Source: Brevibacillus composti (GTDB lineage Bacteria > Bacillota > Bacilli > Brevibacillales > Brevibacillaceae). From it: 64,000 nt of DNA. Each line of letters begins with the position of its first letter. The stretch's first letter is position 1. Position numbers and translations under genes: made by a program. Of the stretch, positions 1 through 8,650 are shown one piece after another. The stretch is from the NCBI RefSeq assembly GCF_016406105.1, contig NZ_CP066308.1:879501-943500 (forward strand), read 5' to 3'. Below the pieces are notes generated by a model, which saw only the letters and a program-made list of their open reading frames with translations, did no database searches and was not told where the DNA came from.

Positions 1-2
1 GT

Positions 3-1016
3 CTTGGCGGGAAGGAACTGAACGACGATGGCAACGTGGAAGAACGCGACATGCAGGAGCTGGAGAAAGAATATACCGGCATCGTACTGCGCGGGATCCG
101 CCGCCGCCCAATCTCAGAGGAGATGCGCTCTGTCATCCGCGAATATGAAAAACGAGCCGTCATGAACGAGGGGAATACAAATCCGGCTATCGCTGACGGA
201 GACGTTGGGATTGTCGTGCCGCAGGACATCCAGACGCAAATCAATACACTGATGCGTGATTGGAACGACTTGAGCCAGTATGTGACCGTTGAGAACGTCA
301 CCGCGCTCTCTGGTACTCGGGTTATGGAGTCGGACGCAGACATGACTCCCTTTGCGGATGTAGACGAGTACGGAATAATCCAGGCGACGGATAATCCGAA
401 GTTTACACCGATCAGCTATAAGGTCAAAAAGCGGGCAGGTTACTTGCCACTGACCAATGAGCTACTTCAGGATAACGATGCGAACCTGCTGGGGTACGTT
501 ACAAACTGGATCGCCCGGAAGGCGGCCCATACACGCAACGTGCACATCATCAATTTGTTGAAGACTATCACACCAAAGACGCTGGCGGATTTGAAAGCGA
601 TCAACACGGTCCTCAACGTGGACCTGGACCCGGCAATCAGCCGTTCCGCCGTTATCTTGACCAACCAGGACGGATTCAACTGGCTGGATAACCAAGTTGA
701 TGGCAAGGGGCGCCCGATTCTGATGGATGACTTCACACAACCAGGACGTAAGCTTTTCAAAGGTCGTCCGATTGCGGTCGTATCTAACCGTAACTTGCCT
801 TCTGATGGTACCAATGCACCGTTGATCATCGGTAACCTGAAGCAGTTCATGGTACTGTTCAACCGCCGATTCTTTGAGCTGGCATCCACCCGGGAAGGCG
901 GCGATGCATGGCGCCGTGATACTACAGAGCTCCGGACCATCATGCGCGATGATTACGTAAAATGGGATGCGGAGGCTGCCGTATTCGGCCAATTGGATAT
1001 CACACCAACACCTTGA
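3..1016 (+). CDS. Phage major capsid protein, HK97-type (5' end outside the window)
   Basis: The frame is open to the window edge, so the N-terminus is missing; the GTG at 36 is probably internal. The visible part has the usual C-terminal body of an HK97-fold capsid protein: the stretch around LPLTNELLQD, then a helix ending in WIARKAAHTRN, and a late segment with FMVLFNRRFFELAST before a DAWRRDTTELR end. The protein would build the icosahedral shell. It is followed by connector genes in standard head-to-tail order, which supports the call. Portal, protease and terminase genes must lie upstream of the window. Confidence 0.85.
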   Translation, partial: LGGKELNDDGNVEERDMQELEKEYTGIVLRGIRRRPISEEMRSVIREYEKRAVMNEGNTNPAIADGDVGIVVPQDIQTQINTLMRDWNDLSQYVTVENVTALSGTRVMESDADMTPFADVDEYGIIQATDNPKFTPISYKVKKRAGYLPLTNELLQDNDANLLGYVTNWIARKAAHTRNVHIINLLKTITPKTLADLKAINTVLNVDLDPAISRSAVILTNQDGFNWLDNQVDGKGRPILMDDFTQPGRKLFKGRPIAVVSNRNLPSDGTNAPLIIGNLKQFMVLFNRRFFELASTREGGDAWRRDTTELRTIMRDDYVKWDAEAAVFGQLDITPTP

Positions 1017-1074
1017 TAATCAATAAAGCGGGGGGCCGGGGGAAGCCGGCCCTCAGTATTTGGGGGTGAACTGT

Positions 1075-1431
1075 ATGGCTAAGGTGAACAAAGCCTTTCG
1101 TGAGCGGTATCACGACATGAAACTGTATCTTCCTGGTGAAGAATACCCGGATGATGACCAACAGCGGGTTCAATATCTGGTCTCCCAAGGATTTTTGAAA
1201 GCGTCCGAAAAAGCAGTTCCGCCCAAGTCGCCGACATTGGAAGAATTTTCGGAGCTTTCGGCTGCTGAGCAGAAAAAATGGTTGGCCACTTTGGGAATCG
1301 TAGGGGACGACAGCAACGCGGATAAGCGGGAGGCACTTTACCGGCAATATCTTGGCGTTGATTCTTCCACAGTAGACGACGGAGCGGCCAATGATGGAGT
1401 AGTGAATACTGATGCCGATCTTGACGCTTGA
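1075..1431 (+). CDS. Hypothetical phage head-region protein
   Basis: A 118-residue acidic protein with no family I recognise. ATG 1075 is chosen because GGGGGTGAA lies just upstream; a TTG at 1060 is an alternative. A GC-rich hairpin (about 1030-1052, GGGCCGG/CCGGCCC arms without a T-tract) lies in the gap after the capsid gene and may mark an mRNA processing or stability site. The gene overlaps the next one by 20 bp. In related phages this position is often taken by a small head-decoration or connector-region protein, but nothing in this sequence fixes a function. Confidence 0.6.
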   Translation: MAKVNKAFRERYHDMKLYLPGEEYPDDDQQRVQYLVSQGFLKASEKAVPPKSPTLEEFSELSAAEQKKWLATLGIVGDDSNADKREALYRQYLGVDSSTVDDGAANDGVVNTDADLDA

Positions 1432-1711
1432 AGAAACGAAGACCTGGCTGCGGGTAGACGGAGCAGATGAGGACTCGCTCATCCAAACACTGATCGGTGC
1501 AGCAGAGGAATATTTGCGTAATGCCGTTGAAGTAGAATTTGACAGCACCAACCAGCTTGCGAAGCTGTTTTGCCTGGTGATTTGCGCGGATTGGTATGAG
1601 AACCGGGACCTAATTGGGTCGCAACCGTCCGACAAGATCCGTTTTTCCGTGCAGTCCATGCTTGCACAACTCCAGCATGCTTACGCGCCGCCACCGGAGA
1701 CAACGCCATGA
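1412..1711 (+). CDS. Head-tail connector protein, gp6-like
   Basis: A 99-residue protein starting MPILTLEETKTWLRVDG, the typical opening of phage gp6-like connectors, followed by helices with D-DSLIQTLI and YLRNAVE motifs and ADWYENRD. Members form a ring under the portal and help join head to tail. It overlaps the preceding and following genes by a few bases, as in a compact late operon. Confidence 0.75.
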   Translation: MPILTLEETKTWLRVDGADEDSLIQTLIGAAEEYLRNAVEVEFDSTNQLAKLFCLVICADWYENRDLIGSQPSDKIRFSVQSMLAQLQHAYAPPPETTP

Positions 1712-2031
1712 AATCACTGGTCAATCGGCTGAATAAACGAGTGACGATCCGGCGGCAAATTTGGGCGGAGAATAGCATGGGGGAACGAAAGCAAGCGTGG
1801 GAAGACTACGTGACGGTCTGGGCGAGCGTTGAGCCCTTACGCGGGCAGGAGTTTTTTGTTGCACAGCGGAGCGAGGCCGATGTCACCACTCGTATCCGGA
1901 TACGCCACCGCGATGATATCGACCGATCAATGACGGTCCGTTGCAACGGCGTGGATTTCGAGATCATGTACATCATCCATCCTAATTTCAATGGGCGGGA
2001 GCTGCAGTTGATGTGTAGGGAGAGACAGTGA
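1708..2031 (+). CDS. Phage head closure protein (SPP1 gp16 / XkdH family)
   Basis: A 107-residue beta-rich protein. The start (LNKRVTIRRQ), the central WASVEPLRGQEFF and the RIRIRHRDDID segment are hallmarks of the SPP1-type head-tail adaptor family. It plugs the connector after DNA packaging. ATG 1708 overlaps the previous stop (ATGA). Confidence 0.8.
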   Translation: MKSLVNRLNKRVTIRRQIWAENSMGERKQAWEDYVTVWASVEPLRGQEFFVAQRSEADVTTRIRIRHRDDIDRSMTVRCNGVDFEIMYIIHPNFNGRELQLMCRERQ

Positions 2032-2032
2032 C

Positions 2033-2464
2033 ATGCTGACGCGCGCACAAATCAACAAAGCCATAAACGACAAAATCAAAGCTGAGTTCCCTGGCATTGA
2101 GATAGCGAGCAGCGATGTAGAAGAAGGGTTCAAACGCCCTTCTTTTTTCGTCATGCTGGAGACAAATCGAGCAGAGGCTCTCCAATTCAATAGTTTGCGG
2201 GACATGACTTGCCGCATCTTGTTCTTCCCCACCAGCCGGCACAAATACAAAGAAGAAGCCTATGACGTCATGGACCGGCTCGAAAAGTTATTTGGCCTTT
2301 CCCTCCCGGTTGGCGATAGGGTGATCACAATTAATCATGCGGAGTCTCGGCTGGTTGATAAAGTCGTCCACTTCGATTTCGACTTTGAATACTATGATGA
2401 CTCGCCTTACGAGGAAGGCAACGAAAACCAAGACAAGATGCAGGAGCTGAACTATCGTGGCTGA
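2033..2464 (+). CDS. Phage tail terminator family protein (XkdJ/DUF6838-like)
   Basis: A 143-residue protein beginning MLTRAQINKAINDKIKAEFP with SFFVMLE and RILFFP segments, matching the phage tail terminator family found next to head closure and gp10-like genes in PBSX-type phages. It would cap the tail tube and control tail length. The gene lies 1 bp after the head closure stop. Confidence 0.65.
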   Translation: MLTRAQINKAINDKIKAEFPGIEIASSDVEEGFKRPSFFVMLETNRAEALQFNSLRDMTCRILFFPTSRHKYKEEAYDVMDRLEKLFGLSLPVGDRVITINHAESRLVDKVVHFDFDFEYYDDSPYEEGNENQDKMQELNYRG

Positions 2465-2879
2465 CTTCGACATCGATACAAGGGGTCTGGACAGGTTCCA
2501 TGGAGAGCTTGAGGATCTGAAAAAGCTCTTTCCCAATGAGGCCAAACGGTTAATGAGAGCATCTGGAAATCACGCACGAAAAATCGTTCTTCGCCGGGCG
2601 AAGGCATCCGTCATCGAAGATACTGGAGACTACTTCAAGTCGATCAAACGAGGCCGGGTATGGGTTAAAAACGGTGAATACAAGGTACGGACGTATAGCC
2701 GCAGCAGACACGCCCACTTACTTGAGTATGGCCACCGCATGGTGGGCCCGGAGCCAAACAAAAAGGAGCTCGGATTCGTTCTTGGTTTTCATGTATTCGA
2801 CAAGGCGGCAAAAGAGATCAACCAGAAATGGAACGGGATCCTGGAAAAAGAGTTTGACAAGATCATGAGCAAGTTATAG
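2457..2879 (+). CDS. HK97 gp10-like tail-completion protein (XkdI-like)
   Basis: A 140-residue protein with the family signature HLLEYGHRMVG and a C-terminal amphipathic helix. Homologues take part in head-tail joining. GTG 2457 is used and overlaps the previous gene by 8 bp. The order of this and the preceding gene is as expected for PBSX-like phages, though XkdI and XkdJ order varies. Confidence 0.75.
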   Translation: MADFDIDTRGLDRFHGELEDLKKLFPNEAKRLMRASGNHARKIVLRRAKASVIEDTGDYFKSIKRGRVWVKNGEYKVRTYSRSRHAHLLEYGHRMVGPEPNKKELGFVLGFHVFDKAAKEINQKWNGILEKEFDKIMSKL

Positions 2880-2890
2880 GAGGTGTCGGC

Positions 2891-3949
2891 ATGGGACTGC
2901 CTGAGATTTCGATTATCTTCTCGTCTCTGGCCGTTTCGGCCATTCAGCGGAGTCAACGCGGCATTGTAGCGTTGATTCTCAAGGACGATACTGGGACCTT
3001 TGATACAAAAGAGTACAAATCCGTGTCTGAAGTCCAATCAAGTGATTGGACCGCAACAAACCTGCAGTACATCAAGGATGCCTTTCTTGGCACGCCGTCT
3101 AAGGTGATCGTTGAGCGGATTGATGCGGCTGCGACCGACTACAATGAGGCACACACTCGTCTCGCAAGCAAACGGTGGAACTATTTGGCCATTCCTGGAA
3201 TTTCGCCTGCGGATGCCGCCACAGTTGCAACACAGGTCAAAACGTGGCGCGACGTGAACAAAAAGACCTTTAAGGCGGTGCTGCCGAATATTGATGCGGA
3301 CCATGAGGGCATTATCAATTTCGCCACCGAGGGAAAGGTAAAAGGCGTTGCGGAACCTTTCACTGCCTCTCAATATACAGCCAGAATAGCAGGCATCCTT
3401 GCTGGGTTACCGCTGACACGTAGCTCCACGTACTACGTGCTGCCAGAGGTTGAAGCAATCCAAGAGAGCTCTGATCCGGATGCCGACATCGATGCCGGAA
3501 AGCTCATTTTGATCAATGACGGCGAAAAAATCAAAATTGCCCGCGGCGTCAACAGCTTGACGACGACCACAACCGACAAAGGTGCAGACTGGAAAAAGAT
3601 CAAGATCATCGAGGGTCACGACCTGTGGATGGAGGACGTAAGACGTACCTTCGAAGAACACTACGTCGGCAAGGTCAACAACAGCTACGATAACCAAGTG
3701 CTCTTTATCACGGCAGTAAATGCGTATTCGCGCAGCCTAGAGGGAACTGTGCTCGATCCCGCAGCCGAAAACAAAGTAGGTGTCGATGTGGAGGCACAGC
3801 GCTTGGCGTGGGAGAGCATCGGAACGGATACGAGCACCTGGGATGATCAGAAAGTAAAAGAAATGACGTTTCAGTCTTTCGTGTTCCTGGCTGGCGGCCT
3901 GAAGTTTTTGGATGCAGTCGAAGATCTGCAGATGAAAATCCACGTGTGA
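2891..3949 (+). CDS. xkdK: Phage tail sheath protein (XkdK-like)
   Basis: A 352-residue protein with the N-terminal start common to small Firmicute sheath proteins (MGLPEISIIF) and a C-terminal sheath core containing DVRRTFEEHYVGKVNNSYD. Its presence shows that the tail is contractile. An AGGAGGTG Shine-Dalgarno lies upstream of ATG 2891. Length fits the short PBSX-type sheath rather than T4-type sheaths. Confidence 0.88.
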   Translation: MGLPEISIIFSSLAVSAIQRSQRGIVALILKDDTGTFDTKEYKSVSEVQSSDWTATNLQYIKDAFLGTPSKVIVERIDAAATDYNEAHTRLASKRWNYLAIPGISPADAATVATQVKTWRDVNKKTFKAVLPNIDADHEGIINFATEGKVKGVAEPFTASQYTARIAGILAGLPLTRSSTYYVLPEVEAIQESSDPDADIDAGKLILINDGEKIKIARGVNSLTTTTTDKGADWKKIKIIEGHDLWMEDVRRTFEEHYVGKVNNSYDNQVLFITAVNAYSRSLEGTVLDPAAENKVGVDVEAQRLAWESIGTDTSTWDDQKVKEMTFQSFVFLAGGLKFLDAVEDLQMKIHV

Positions 3950-3964
3950 GGCGGTGAATAGACA

Positions 3965-4399
3965 ATGGCGAAGCCTGATGGAAGACGAGTCATTAATGGA
4001 ACATATGGCCGTCTTTGGGTAGATAACGAATTGTGGGCAGAAGTAGACAGCTTTGAAGCGAAAGTGGTGGTCAACTGGGAGGATGTTAATTTTGCCGGGG
4101 AGGGCGCCACGTACAAGAAGGGAATCGGATGGACCGGAGAGGGCAGCATGACGATCAAGAAAATCTATTCCCGAGTCCAGAAAAAGATGGCGGAGGCTAT
4201 CCGGCGAGGTGAATACCCAAGGTTGGAGCTTGTCGGGAAGTTAGCAGATCCAGATGCATTCGGATCTGAACGAGTTGCGCTTCATGACGTGACGATAAAT
4301 GAATTTATGCTCATGAAGTTTGAACAGAAAACTTTGGGAAGCGAAGAAGTTCCTTTTGCTTTTAGCGATTACGACCCGATCGATTTGATAACAGGATGA
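3965..4399 (+). CDS. xkdM: Phage tail tube protein (XkdM-like)
   Basis: A 144-residue beta-barrel protein starting MAKPDGRRVINGTYGRLWVD, with KGIGWTGEGSMTIKK in the middle. This is the classic XkdM tail core protein, the inner tube of a contractile tail. It directly follows the sheath gene. Confidence 0.88.
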   Translation: MAKPDGRRVINGTYGRLWVDNELWAEVDSFEAKVVVNWEDVNFAGEGATYKKGIGWTGEGSMTIKKIYSRVQKKMAEAIRRGEYPRLELVGKLADPDAFGSERVALHDVTINEFMLMKFEQKTLGSEEVPFAFSDYDPIDLITG

Positions 4400-4412
4400 T
4401 AGGAGGGGCAAT

Positions 4413-4802
4413 ATGTCCAAAAAAATTACGATTGCGAAACTGCTTGAGAATAAAGACAAGTTGAAAAACAAGAAAGCCAAAAGACAAACACTATATGTTG
4501 ATTCTCTGGAGGGTGAGATCGTGATCCAACAACCAGAGAAGTCTGTTGCACTTGAAGCGCTGGAAATGACTCAGGATAGCGAACGAGAAGATCTAGCTGA
4601 CCCGTACCTCGTTTACCATTGTGTAGTTGAGCCCAACTTAAAGGATCCAGCACTCCAGCAGGAATTCGGCTGCGCTGAACCAATGGATATTGTCGATATG
4701 ATTTTCCTTCCTGGTGAAGTGGCGACAATCGGTGGCTTTGCAATGAAACTGGCTGGTTATGGCAAAGGGGTAAAGGCAGTTGATGATGAAATAAAAAACT
4801 GA
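4413..4802 (+). CDS. xkdN: Tail assembly chaperone, N-terminal/short form (XkdN-like)
   Basis: A 129-residue protein between tube and tape measure genes, with the acidic centre EALEMTQD and VYHCVVEPNLKDP typical of XkdN-type chaperones. It coats the tape measure during tail assembly. Its last codons AAA AAC TGA form a canonical -1 slippery site (A AAA AAC, 4793-4799). The downstream 48-codon frame lies exactly in the -1 frame, so a longer fused form is expected, as for lambda G/GT. Confidence 0.82.
   Translation: MSKKITIAKLLENKDKLKNKKAKRQTLYVDSLEGEIVIQQPEKSVALEALEMTQDSEREDLADPYLVYHCVVEPNLKDPALQQEFGCAEPMDIVDMIFLPGEVATIGGFAMKLAGYGKGVKAVDDEIKN
4793..4799 (+). promoter_or_regulatory. Programmed -1 ribosomal frameshift site A AAA AAC
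   Basis: The heptamer X XXY YYZ is in register with the chaperone frame (codons ATA AAA AAC TGA at 4791-4802). After a -1 slip translation continues CTG ATG CAT AGT into the next frame, which stays open to 4948. Position, frame and context match the conserved tail-chaperone frameshift. The GGTGATGAAG...CTTCACCAC repeat at about 4810-4843 can form a downstream hairpin. Confidence 0.7.
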
Positions 4803-4948
4803 TGCATAGTGGTGATGAAGACTTCTACTTTCTTCACCACTATGTCCAAAAAGGCCATACTGTCGAGTATTTACTGGGGCTCGACTATCTTACCAAGCGG
4901 GTGATGATGCAGTCAATGCTCCTGGCAATTAAAGAAGAACCTCGGTAA
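4802..4948 (+). CDS. Tail assembly chaperone frameshift extension (small ORF)
   Basis: A 48-codon frame too short for usual ORF lists. It begins at ATG 4802 inside the TGATG overlap and encodes a peptide with HHYVQKGHTVEYLLGLDYL and RVMMQSMLLAI. This resembles the C-terminal extension of tail assembly chaperones made by frameshifting. It is probably translated mainly as a fusion to the 4413 gene rather than alone. Confidence 0.65.
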   Translation: MHSGDEDFYFLHHYVQKGHTVEYLLGLDYLTKRVMMQSMLLAIKEEPR

Positions 4949-4956
4949 ATCGCACG

Positions 4957-4980
4957 GAGGCGCATTCCAGCGCCTCTTTT
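4957..4980 (+). terminator. Intrinsic terminator inside the late operon
   Basis: GAGGCGC (4957-4963) and GCGCCTC (4970-4976) form a perfect 7-bp stem with a 6-base loop followed by TTTT. It lies between the chaperone and tape measure genes and could lower expression of the latter. Confidence 0.6.
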
Positions 4981-5006
4981 CCTTTGAAGGGAGGAGGGAT
5001 ATCAAA

Positions 5007-6737
5007 GTGAGTGCGAAGGATATCTCGAAGACGCTTGTCCTCAAAGACGGCGTAACGGCTACCCTTGCCAGAATTGCAGGGGGCACTGTCCGCTATAAGA
5101 AGCAGCTCAAAGAGCTGAAAGACCAGGGAATGGATACGTGGAAGTCGATCAAAAGTGGCGTAAAATCGGCGGCCATTACTGTGGCTACCACCACCGCGAT
5201 CGCGAGCGCTGGCCTGATCGGCCTTGGAGTTCATGCAAACGCCAGCGCCGAGACGGCAGAGAAATCTTTCGGGATTCTGCTGAATTCTGCACGTGATGCC
5301 CAAACGATGGTGTCCGATCTCCGCAAGCTCTCGCGAGAATCACCGTTTGAGTTCGATGGATTGCAGGATTCTGCGAAAATGCTTCTCGGAATGGGGTATG
5401 CCGGCCAAGAAGTCATGCCACTGATGTACACCCTGGGAGATGCGGTTGCTGCAACAGGGCGGGGCATCGATGAGCTCAAAGGGATTGCCCTGGCGCTCGG
5501 CCAGATCAAATCTAAGGGAAAGATCAGCGCCGAGGAAATGAACCAATTGGCGGAGCGTGGGATCCCGGCCTGGTCGCTTCTGGCCAAGGAAATGGGTAAA
5601 TCTACTGCGGAGGTTATGAAGCTCAGCGAGAACGGCAAATTGTTCGCGGATCAGGCGCTTCCGCTCATCATGAAAGGGCTGAAAGATCGGTTCGGTGGCA
5701 GTATGAAAGAGATGTCCAATACATTTACCTACACGCTGGCAAACATCAAAGAAACAGCGGTTCAGATGCTGGGAGAGCTGACTAAACCATTATTTCTTGC
5801 AATCAAAACTGATCTGCATAGTATCCAGCAGATGATGGAGTCCAGCTCGGGTAAGAAGTGGGCCGAAGATTTGTCGAACGGGATGGTAAAGATCTACCAA
5901 GGTGCGAAAGCTGTGGGGCAATCCCTTTACACCATTTCCATGTTCTTTGTTAATAACTGGTCCTGGATCGAGCCTGCCGTATGGGGAGTCGTAGGGGCGT
6001 TTGCGGCCCTGAAAACCACGATCGCCATCTTGACTGTGAAGCAGCTGGCGCTGAACTTGGCCATGACAGCCAACCCCATCGGGATGATCATCGTTGGTAT
6101 TGGCGCACTAATCGCGGCGGGGGTGGCGCTTTGGCGAAATTGGGATGTTGTGTCCCTAAAGCTCCGCGAGGGCTGGAACGTGATGGTAGATGCCGCTGAA
6201 TGGGGCGTAAACAAATATGTCGATTTCGCCAACTCTATTCTGCGGGCCTATAAATTCTTATTCGATTCCATCGTTTGGATCGGGAAAAGCGCATGGAACC
6301 ATCTAATCGAAGCGACTGAGTCCGGCGTTAAGAGGATGATCAAGCCCCTCAATGCCGTTTTATCCGCAATGGGGAAGGAAACAGTGGACGTCAGTTTTGG
6401 CGGCGCTAAGTTCGCTGAAGTCGCGGCACCGAAATGGGATACAAGCTTTGCCCCCATTCCGAAGGTAAGCCTTCAAGGGCTTAAAGCAAATGTGCACAGA
6501 TCAGGGGTAAGAGATGATCTTGAACAGGCACGCAAAGAGCAGCGGGACATGAGAAAAGCTCAGGCAGAACGCAATAGACAATTGGAGAATGCTCTCAACG
6601 CGAATACGGCAGCTCTCACAAACAACACCTCAGCAACGGATAAAAACACCAAAGCTCGCTTGCGGGATAACCAGAGCCCTATGGATCTTGCCGATAGTCT
6701 CTTGGGGCGCATCGAGCGGCATATCTGGTCAACATAG
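5007..6737 (+). CDS. xkdO: Tape measure protein (XkdO-like)
   Basis: A 576-residue protein. Residues about 50-200 hold the tape-measure N-terminal domain (AETAEKSFGILLNSARDAQ, SPFEFDGLQDSAKMLLGMG, GKISAEEMNQLAERGIPAW). Hydrophobic helices follow around residues 310-375, then a coiled coil near the C-terminus (QARKEQRDMRKAQAERNRQ). It sets tail length; about 576 residues predicts a short tail compared with PBSX (XkdO is roughly twice as long). GTG 5007 has GGAGGAGG upstream. Confidence 0.87.
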   Translation: MSAKDISKTLVLKDGVTATLARIAGGTVRYKKQLKELKDQGMDTWKSIKSGVKSAAITVATTTAIASAGLIGLGVHANASAETAEKSFGILLNSARDAQTMVSDLRKLSRESPFEFDGLQDSAKMLLGMGYAGQEVMPLMYTLGDAVAATGRGIDELKGIALALGQIKSKGKISAEEMNQLAERGIPAWSLLAKEMGKSTAEVMKLSENGKLFADQALPLIMKGLKDRFGGSMKEMSNTFTYTLANIKETAVQMLGELTKPLFLAIKTDLHSIQQMMESSSGKKWAEDLSNGMVKIYQGAKAVGQSLYTISMFFVNNWSWIEPAVWGVVGAFAALKTTIAILTVKQLALNLAMTANPIGMIIVGIGALIAAGVALWRNWDVVSLKLREGWNVMVDAAEWGVNKYVDFANSILRAYKFLFDSIVWIGKSAWNHLIEATESGVKRMIKPLNAVLSAMGKETVDVSFGGAKFAEVAAPKWDTSFAPIPKVSLQGLKANVHRSGVRDDLEQARKEQRDMRKAQAERNRQLENALNANTAALTNNTSATDKNTKARLRDNQSPMDLADSLLGRIERHIWST

Positions 6738-6749
6738 GGAGGTGCGACT

Positions 6750-7172
6750 GTGATCAACGTGTTTCTGTCTATCAACAACAACGCGGAGGTCTTGCAACTC
6801 CCCGTTCCTCCTGCTGAGTATTCGGTCGATTCCCCGTGGAACAATGAACGCGCTGATGGGTTACAACAGACGCTGAACTTGATCGGCCTGAAAGGACTCC
6901 GGACGGTTGAGATCAAAAGCTTCTTTCCGATCCGGGATTATCCTTTCCTCCGCAACCGAAATATGTGGGGGATGGCGTACGTCGAGACGATCGAACGTTG
7001 GCGCGGCATGCGGATCCCGGTCCGTTTGGTCATCGTTGATTCCGGAGGTGCCCAGTCCTTGAACATGGCGGTCACAATCGACAGCTTTGAGTGGAAAGTC
7101 GGCAAGAGCGGGGACATCGAATACACGCTGCAGATGACGGAGTTTGCATTTATCAGCACATCAAGGGGGTGA
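6750..7172 (+). CDS. Baseplate/tail protein, XkdP-like without LysM domain
   Basis: A 140-residue protein at the XkdP position between tape measure and XkdQ. Its core (LPVPPAEYSVDSPW, SFFPIRDYPFLRN, RLVIVDSGG) matches the N-terminal part of XkdP-type proteins. The usual C-terminal LysM peptidoglycan-binding domain is absent. GTG 6750 follows GGGAGGTGCGACT. Likely a baseplate spike/hub adaptor. Confidence 0.7.
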   Translation: MINVFLSINNNAEVLQLPVPPAEYSVDSPWNNERADGLQQTLNLIGLKGLRTVEIKSFFPIRDYPFLRNRNMWGMAYVETIERWRGMRIPVRLVIVDSGGAQSLNMAVTIDSFEWKVGKSGDIEYTLQMTEFAFISTSRG

Positions 7173-7176
7173 TGAT

Positions 7177-8193
7177 GTGTTCCAAATACTTCTTATCAAA
7201 AACGACGGGCAAAAAAGCTACGATATCACGCCTTTGGTCGGAAGTATAACATGGGACTCGAATCTCTCCATGATGGCAGCGATGGAGTTCGATATTAGCT
7301 GGACCGATGCAAAACTTTTTCCGGCTAATCCCTGTGACCTAGGCGACGTTGTCATCCTCACCAAAGATGGAGAGGAGGTCCACCGCGGCGTAATCGTGAC
7401 GGAAGGGCGATCCGGAAGAGCGGCAATCAAGTACACCGTGTACGATTACGCCTGGTATCTGGGCAAGTCCAAGAGCGTGTACCAGTTCAACAATATTCCC
7501 GCATCGCAGGCAATCACAAAGATACTGAATGACTTTGGCATGCTGATCGGTCATGTTCCGGAGATGGCCACACCAATAGATGAGATCTACCTGGAGAAAA
7601 GCCCGGCGGAGATCATCGAAGACATCTACAAAAAACATGAGCGGGCATCCGGGAAACGGTACAACGTGGAGATGCGGCAAGGCAAAATCTACTTTGAAGA
7701 GATGAAAAACCTGGTCATAAAGGGAACGTTCAAGCTGGCGGAAAATGTCGCTCCTGCTGATGTCCTGGCGAATCCCTTGGGCGCGGATCGTACCCGAACA
7801 ATCGAAAGCATGCGCAACAGGGTTAAGATCCTGGTCGAGCATGACGACAAGGAAAAGACGAAACCCAAATACGAAATCGTCGCAAATGTGCAGGATGAGG
7901 GATTGATCCAAAAATACGGCCTTCTGGAGGAAGTATTCAAGATAGACGCCGAAGACGCCGCAAAGGCCAGGGAAGTCGCTCGCATTCTTCTCCAGCGGCT
8001 GGCGCGGATCCACGAGACGAACAGCATCAAGCTACTGGGAGACGTGGCTTTCAAGGCAGGCCGGCTGCTAGATGTAGACGAACCAATCACTGGCATGAAA
8101 CAGAGATTCATGATCACGGCGGTGAAACACGAAGTGAAAAAACAGATCCACACGATGCAGCTTGAGCTTGCCTTGCCTGAGGATGTGAAGTAG
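7177..8193 (+). CDS. xkdQ: Baseplate hub protein (XkdQ-like, late control D type)
   Basis: A 338-residue protein beginning VFQILLIKNDGQKSYDITPL and containing TVYDYAWYLGKSKSVYQF, SPAEIIEDIYKK and RMKQRFMITAV-like segments of the XkdQ/GPD hub family. GTG 7177 is chosen because AAGGGGGTGAT lies just upstream; the longer TTG start at 7144 would overlap the previous gene. It forms the baseplate hub around the tail tip. Confidence 0.82.
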   Translation: MFQILLIKNDGQKSYDITPLVGSITWDSNLSMMAAMEFDISWTDAKLFPANPCDLGDVVILTKDGEEVHRGVIVTEGRSGRAAIKYTVYDYAWYLGKSKSVYQFNNIPASQAITKILNDFGMLIGHVPEMATPIDEIYLEKSPAEIIEDIYKKHERASGKRYNVEMRQGKIYFEEMKNLVIKGTFKLAENVAPADVLANPLGADRTRTIESMRNRVKILVEHDDKEKTKPKYEIVANVQDEGLIQKYGLLEEVFKIDAEDAAKAREVARILLQRLARIHETNSIKLLGDVAFKAGRLLDVDEPITGMKQRFMITAVKHEVKKQIHTMQLELALPEDVK

Positions 8194-8203
8194 GGGTGAG
8201 GAA

Positions 8204-8650
8204 ATGGACAGTATTGATCGATTAGCTCAAAAAATCGCAGAGATGCATAAACAGAATCGAAATCCCAAGAGCACGGCTCCGGTTGTGGGGAAGGTTCTGA
8301 GCATATCTCCTCTCCGCATCCAGTACGGGGATAACGTCCTTCTTGAGCAGGAAAAACTGATCGTCGCGGAGCGGTTGATGGCCGGGACAAACATCGAGAT
8401 AACGGAAGCCAATATGGTGGGAAACGACGCCAGCAATCCGGCCACCATCACATTCCACCGCGAAGTAGGCGGAGACCTGACTGAGCGCATCAAGCGGCTG
8501 TCTATCCCTGCGGCCGCCGGGGAGAACAACAAGGTCATGGCCAAACTGACCACTCCCCTGCAAGAAGGGGACCAGGTGATCATGATTCCTGACCAGGACT
8601 GGAAGAAATGGTATGTCCTTGATAAAGTGTGGAAGGAGAGCAAAATATGA
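8204..8650 (+). CDS. xkdR: DUF2577 baseplate protein (XkdR-like)
   Basis: A 148-residue OB-fold-like protein with GKVLSISPLRIQYGDNVLL and the C-terminal QEGDQVIMIPDQDWKKWYVLD, diagnostic for the DUF2577 family. It probably plugs or sheathes the spike. It overlaps the next gene by 4 bp. Confidence 0.82.
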   Translation: MDSIDRLAQKIAEMHKQNRNPKSTAPVVGKVLSISPLRIQYGDNVLLEQEKLIVAERLMAGTNIEITEANMVGNDASNPATITFHREVGGDLTERIKRLSIPAAAGENNKVMAKLTTPLQEGDQVIMIPDQDWKKWYVLDKVWKESKI

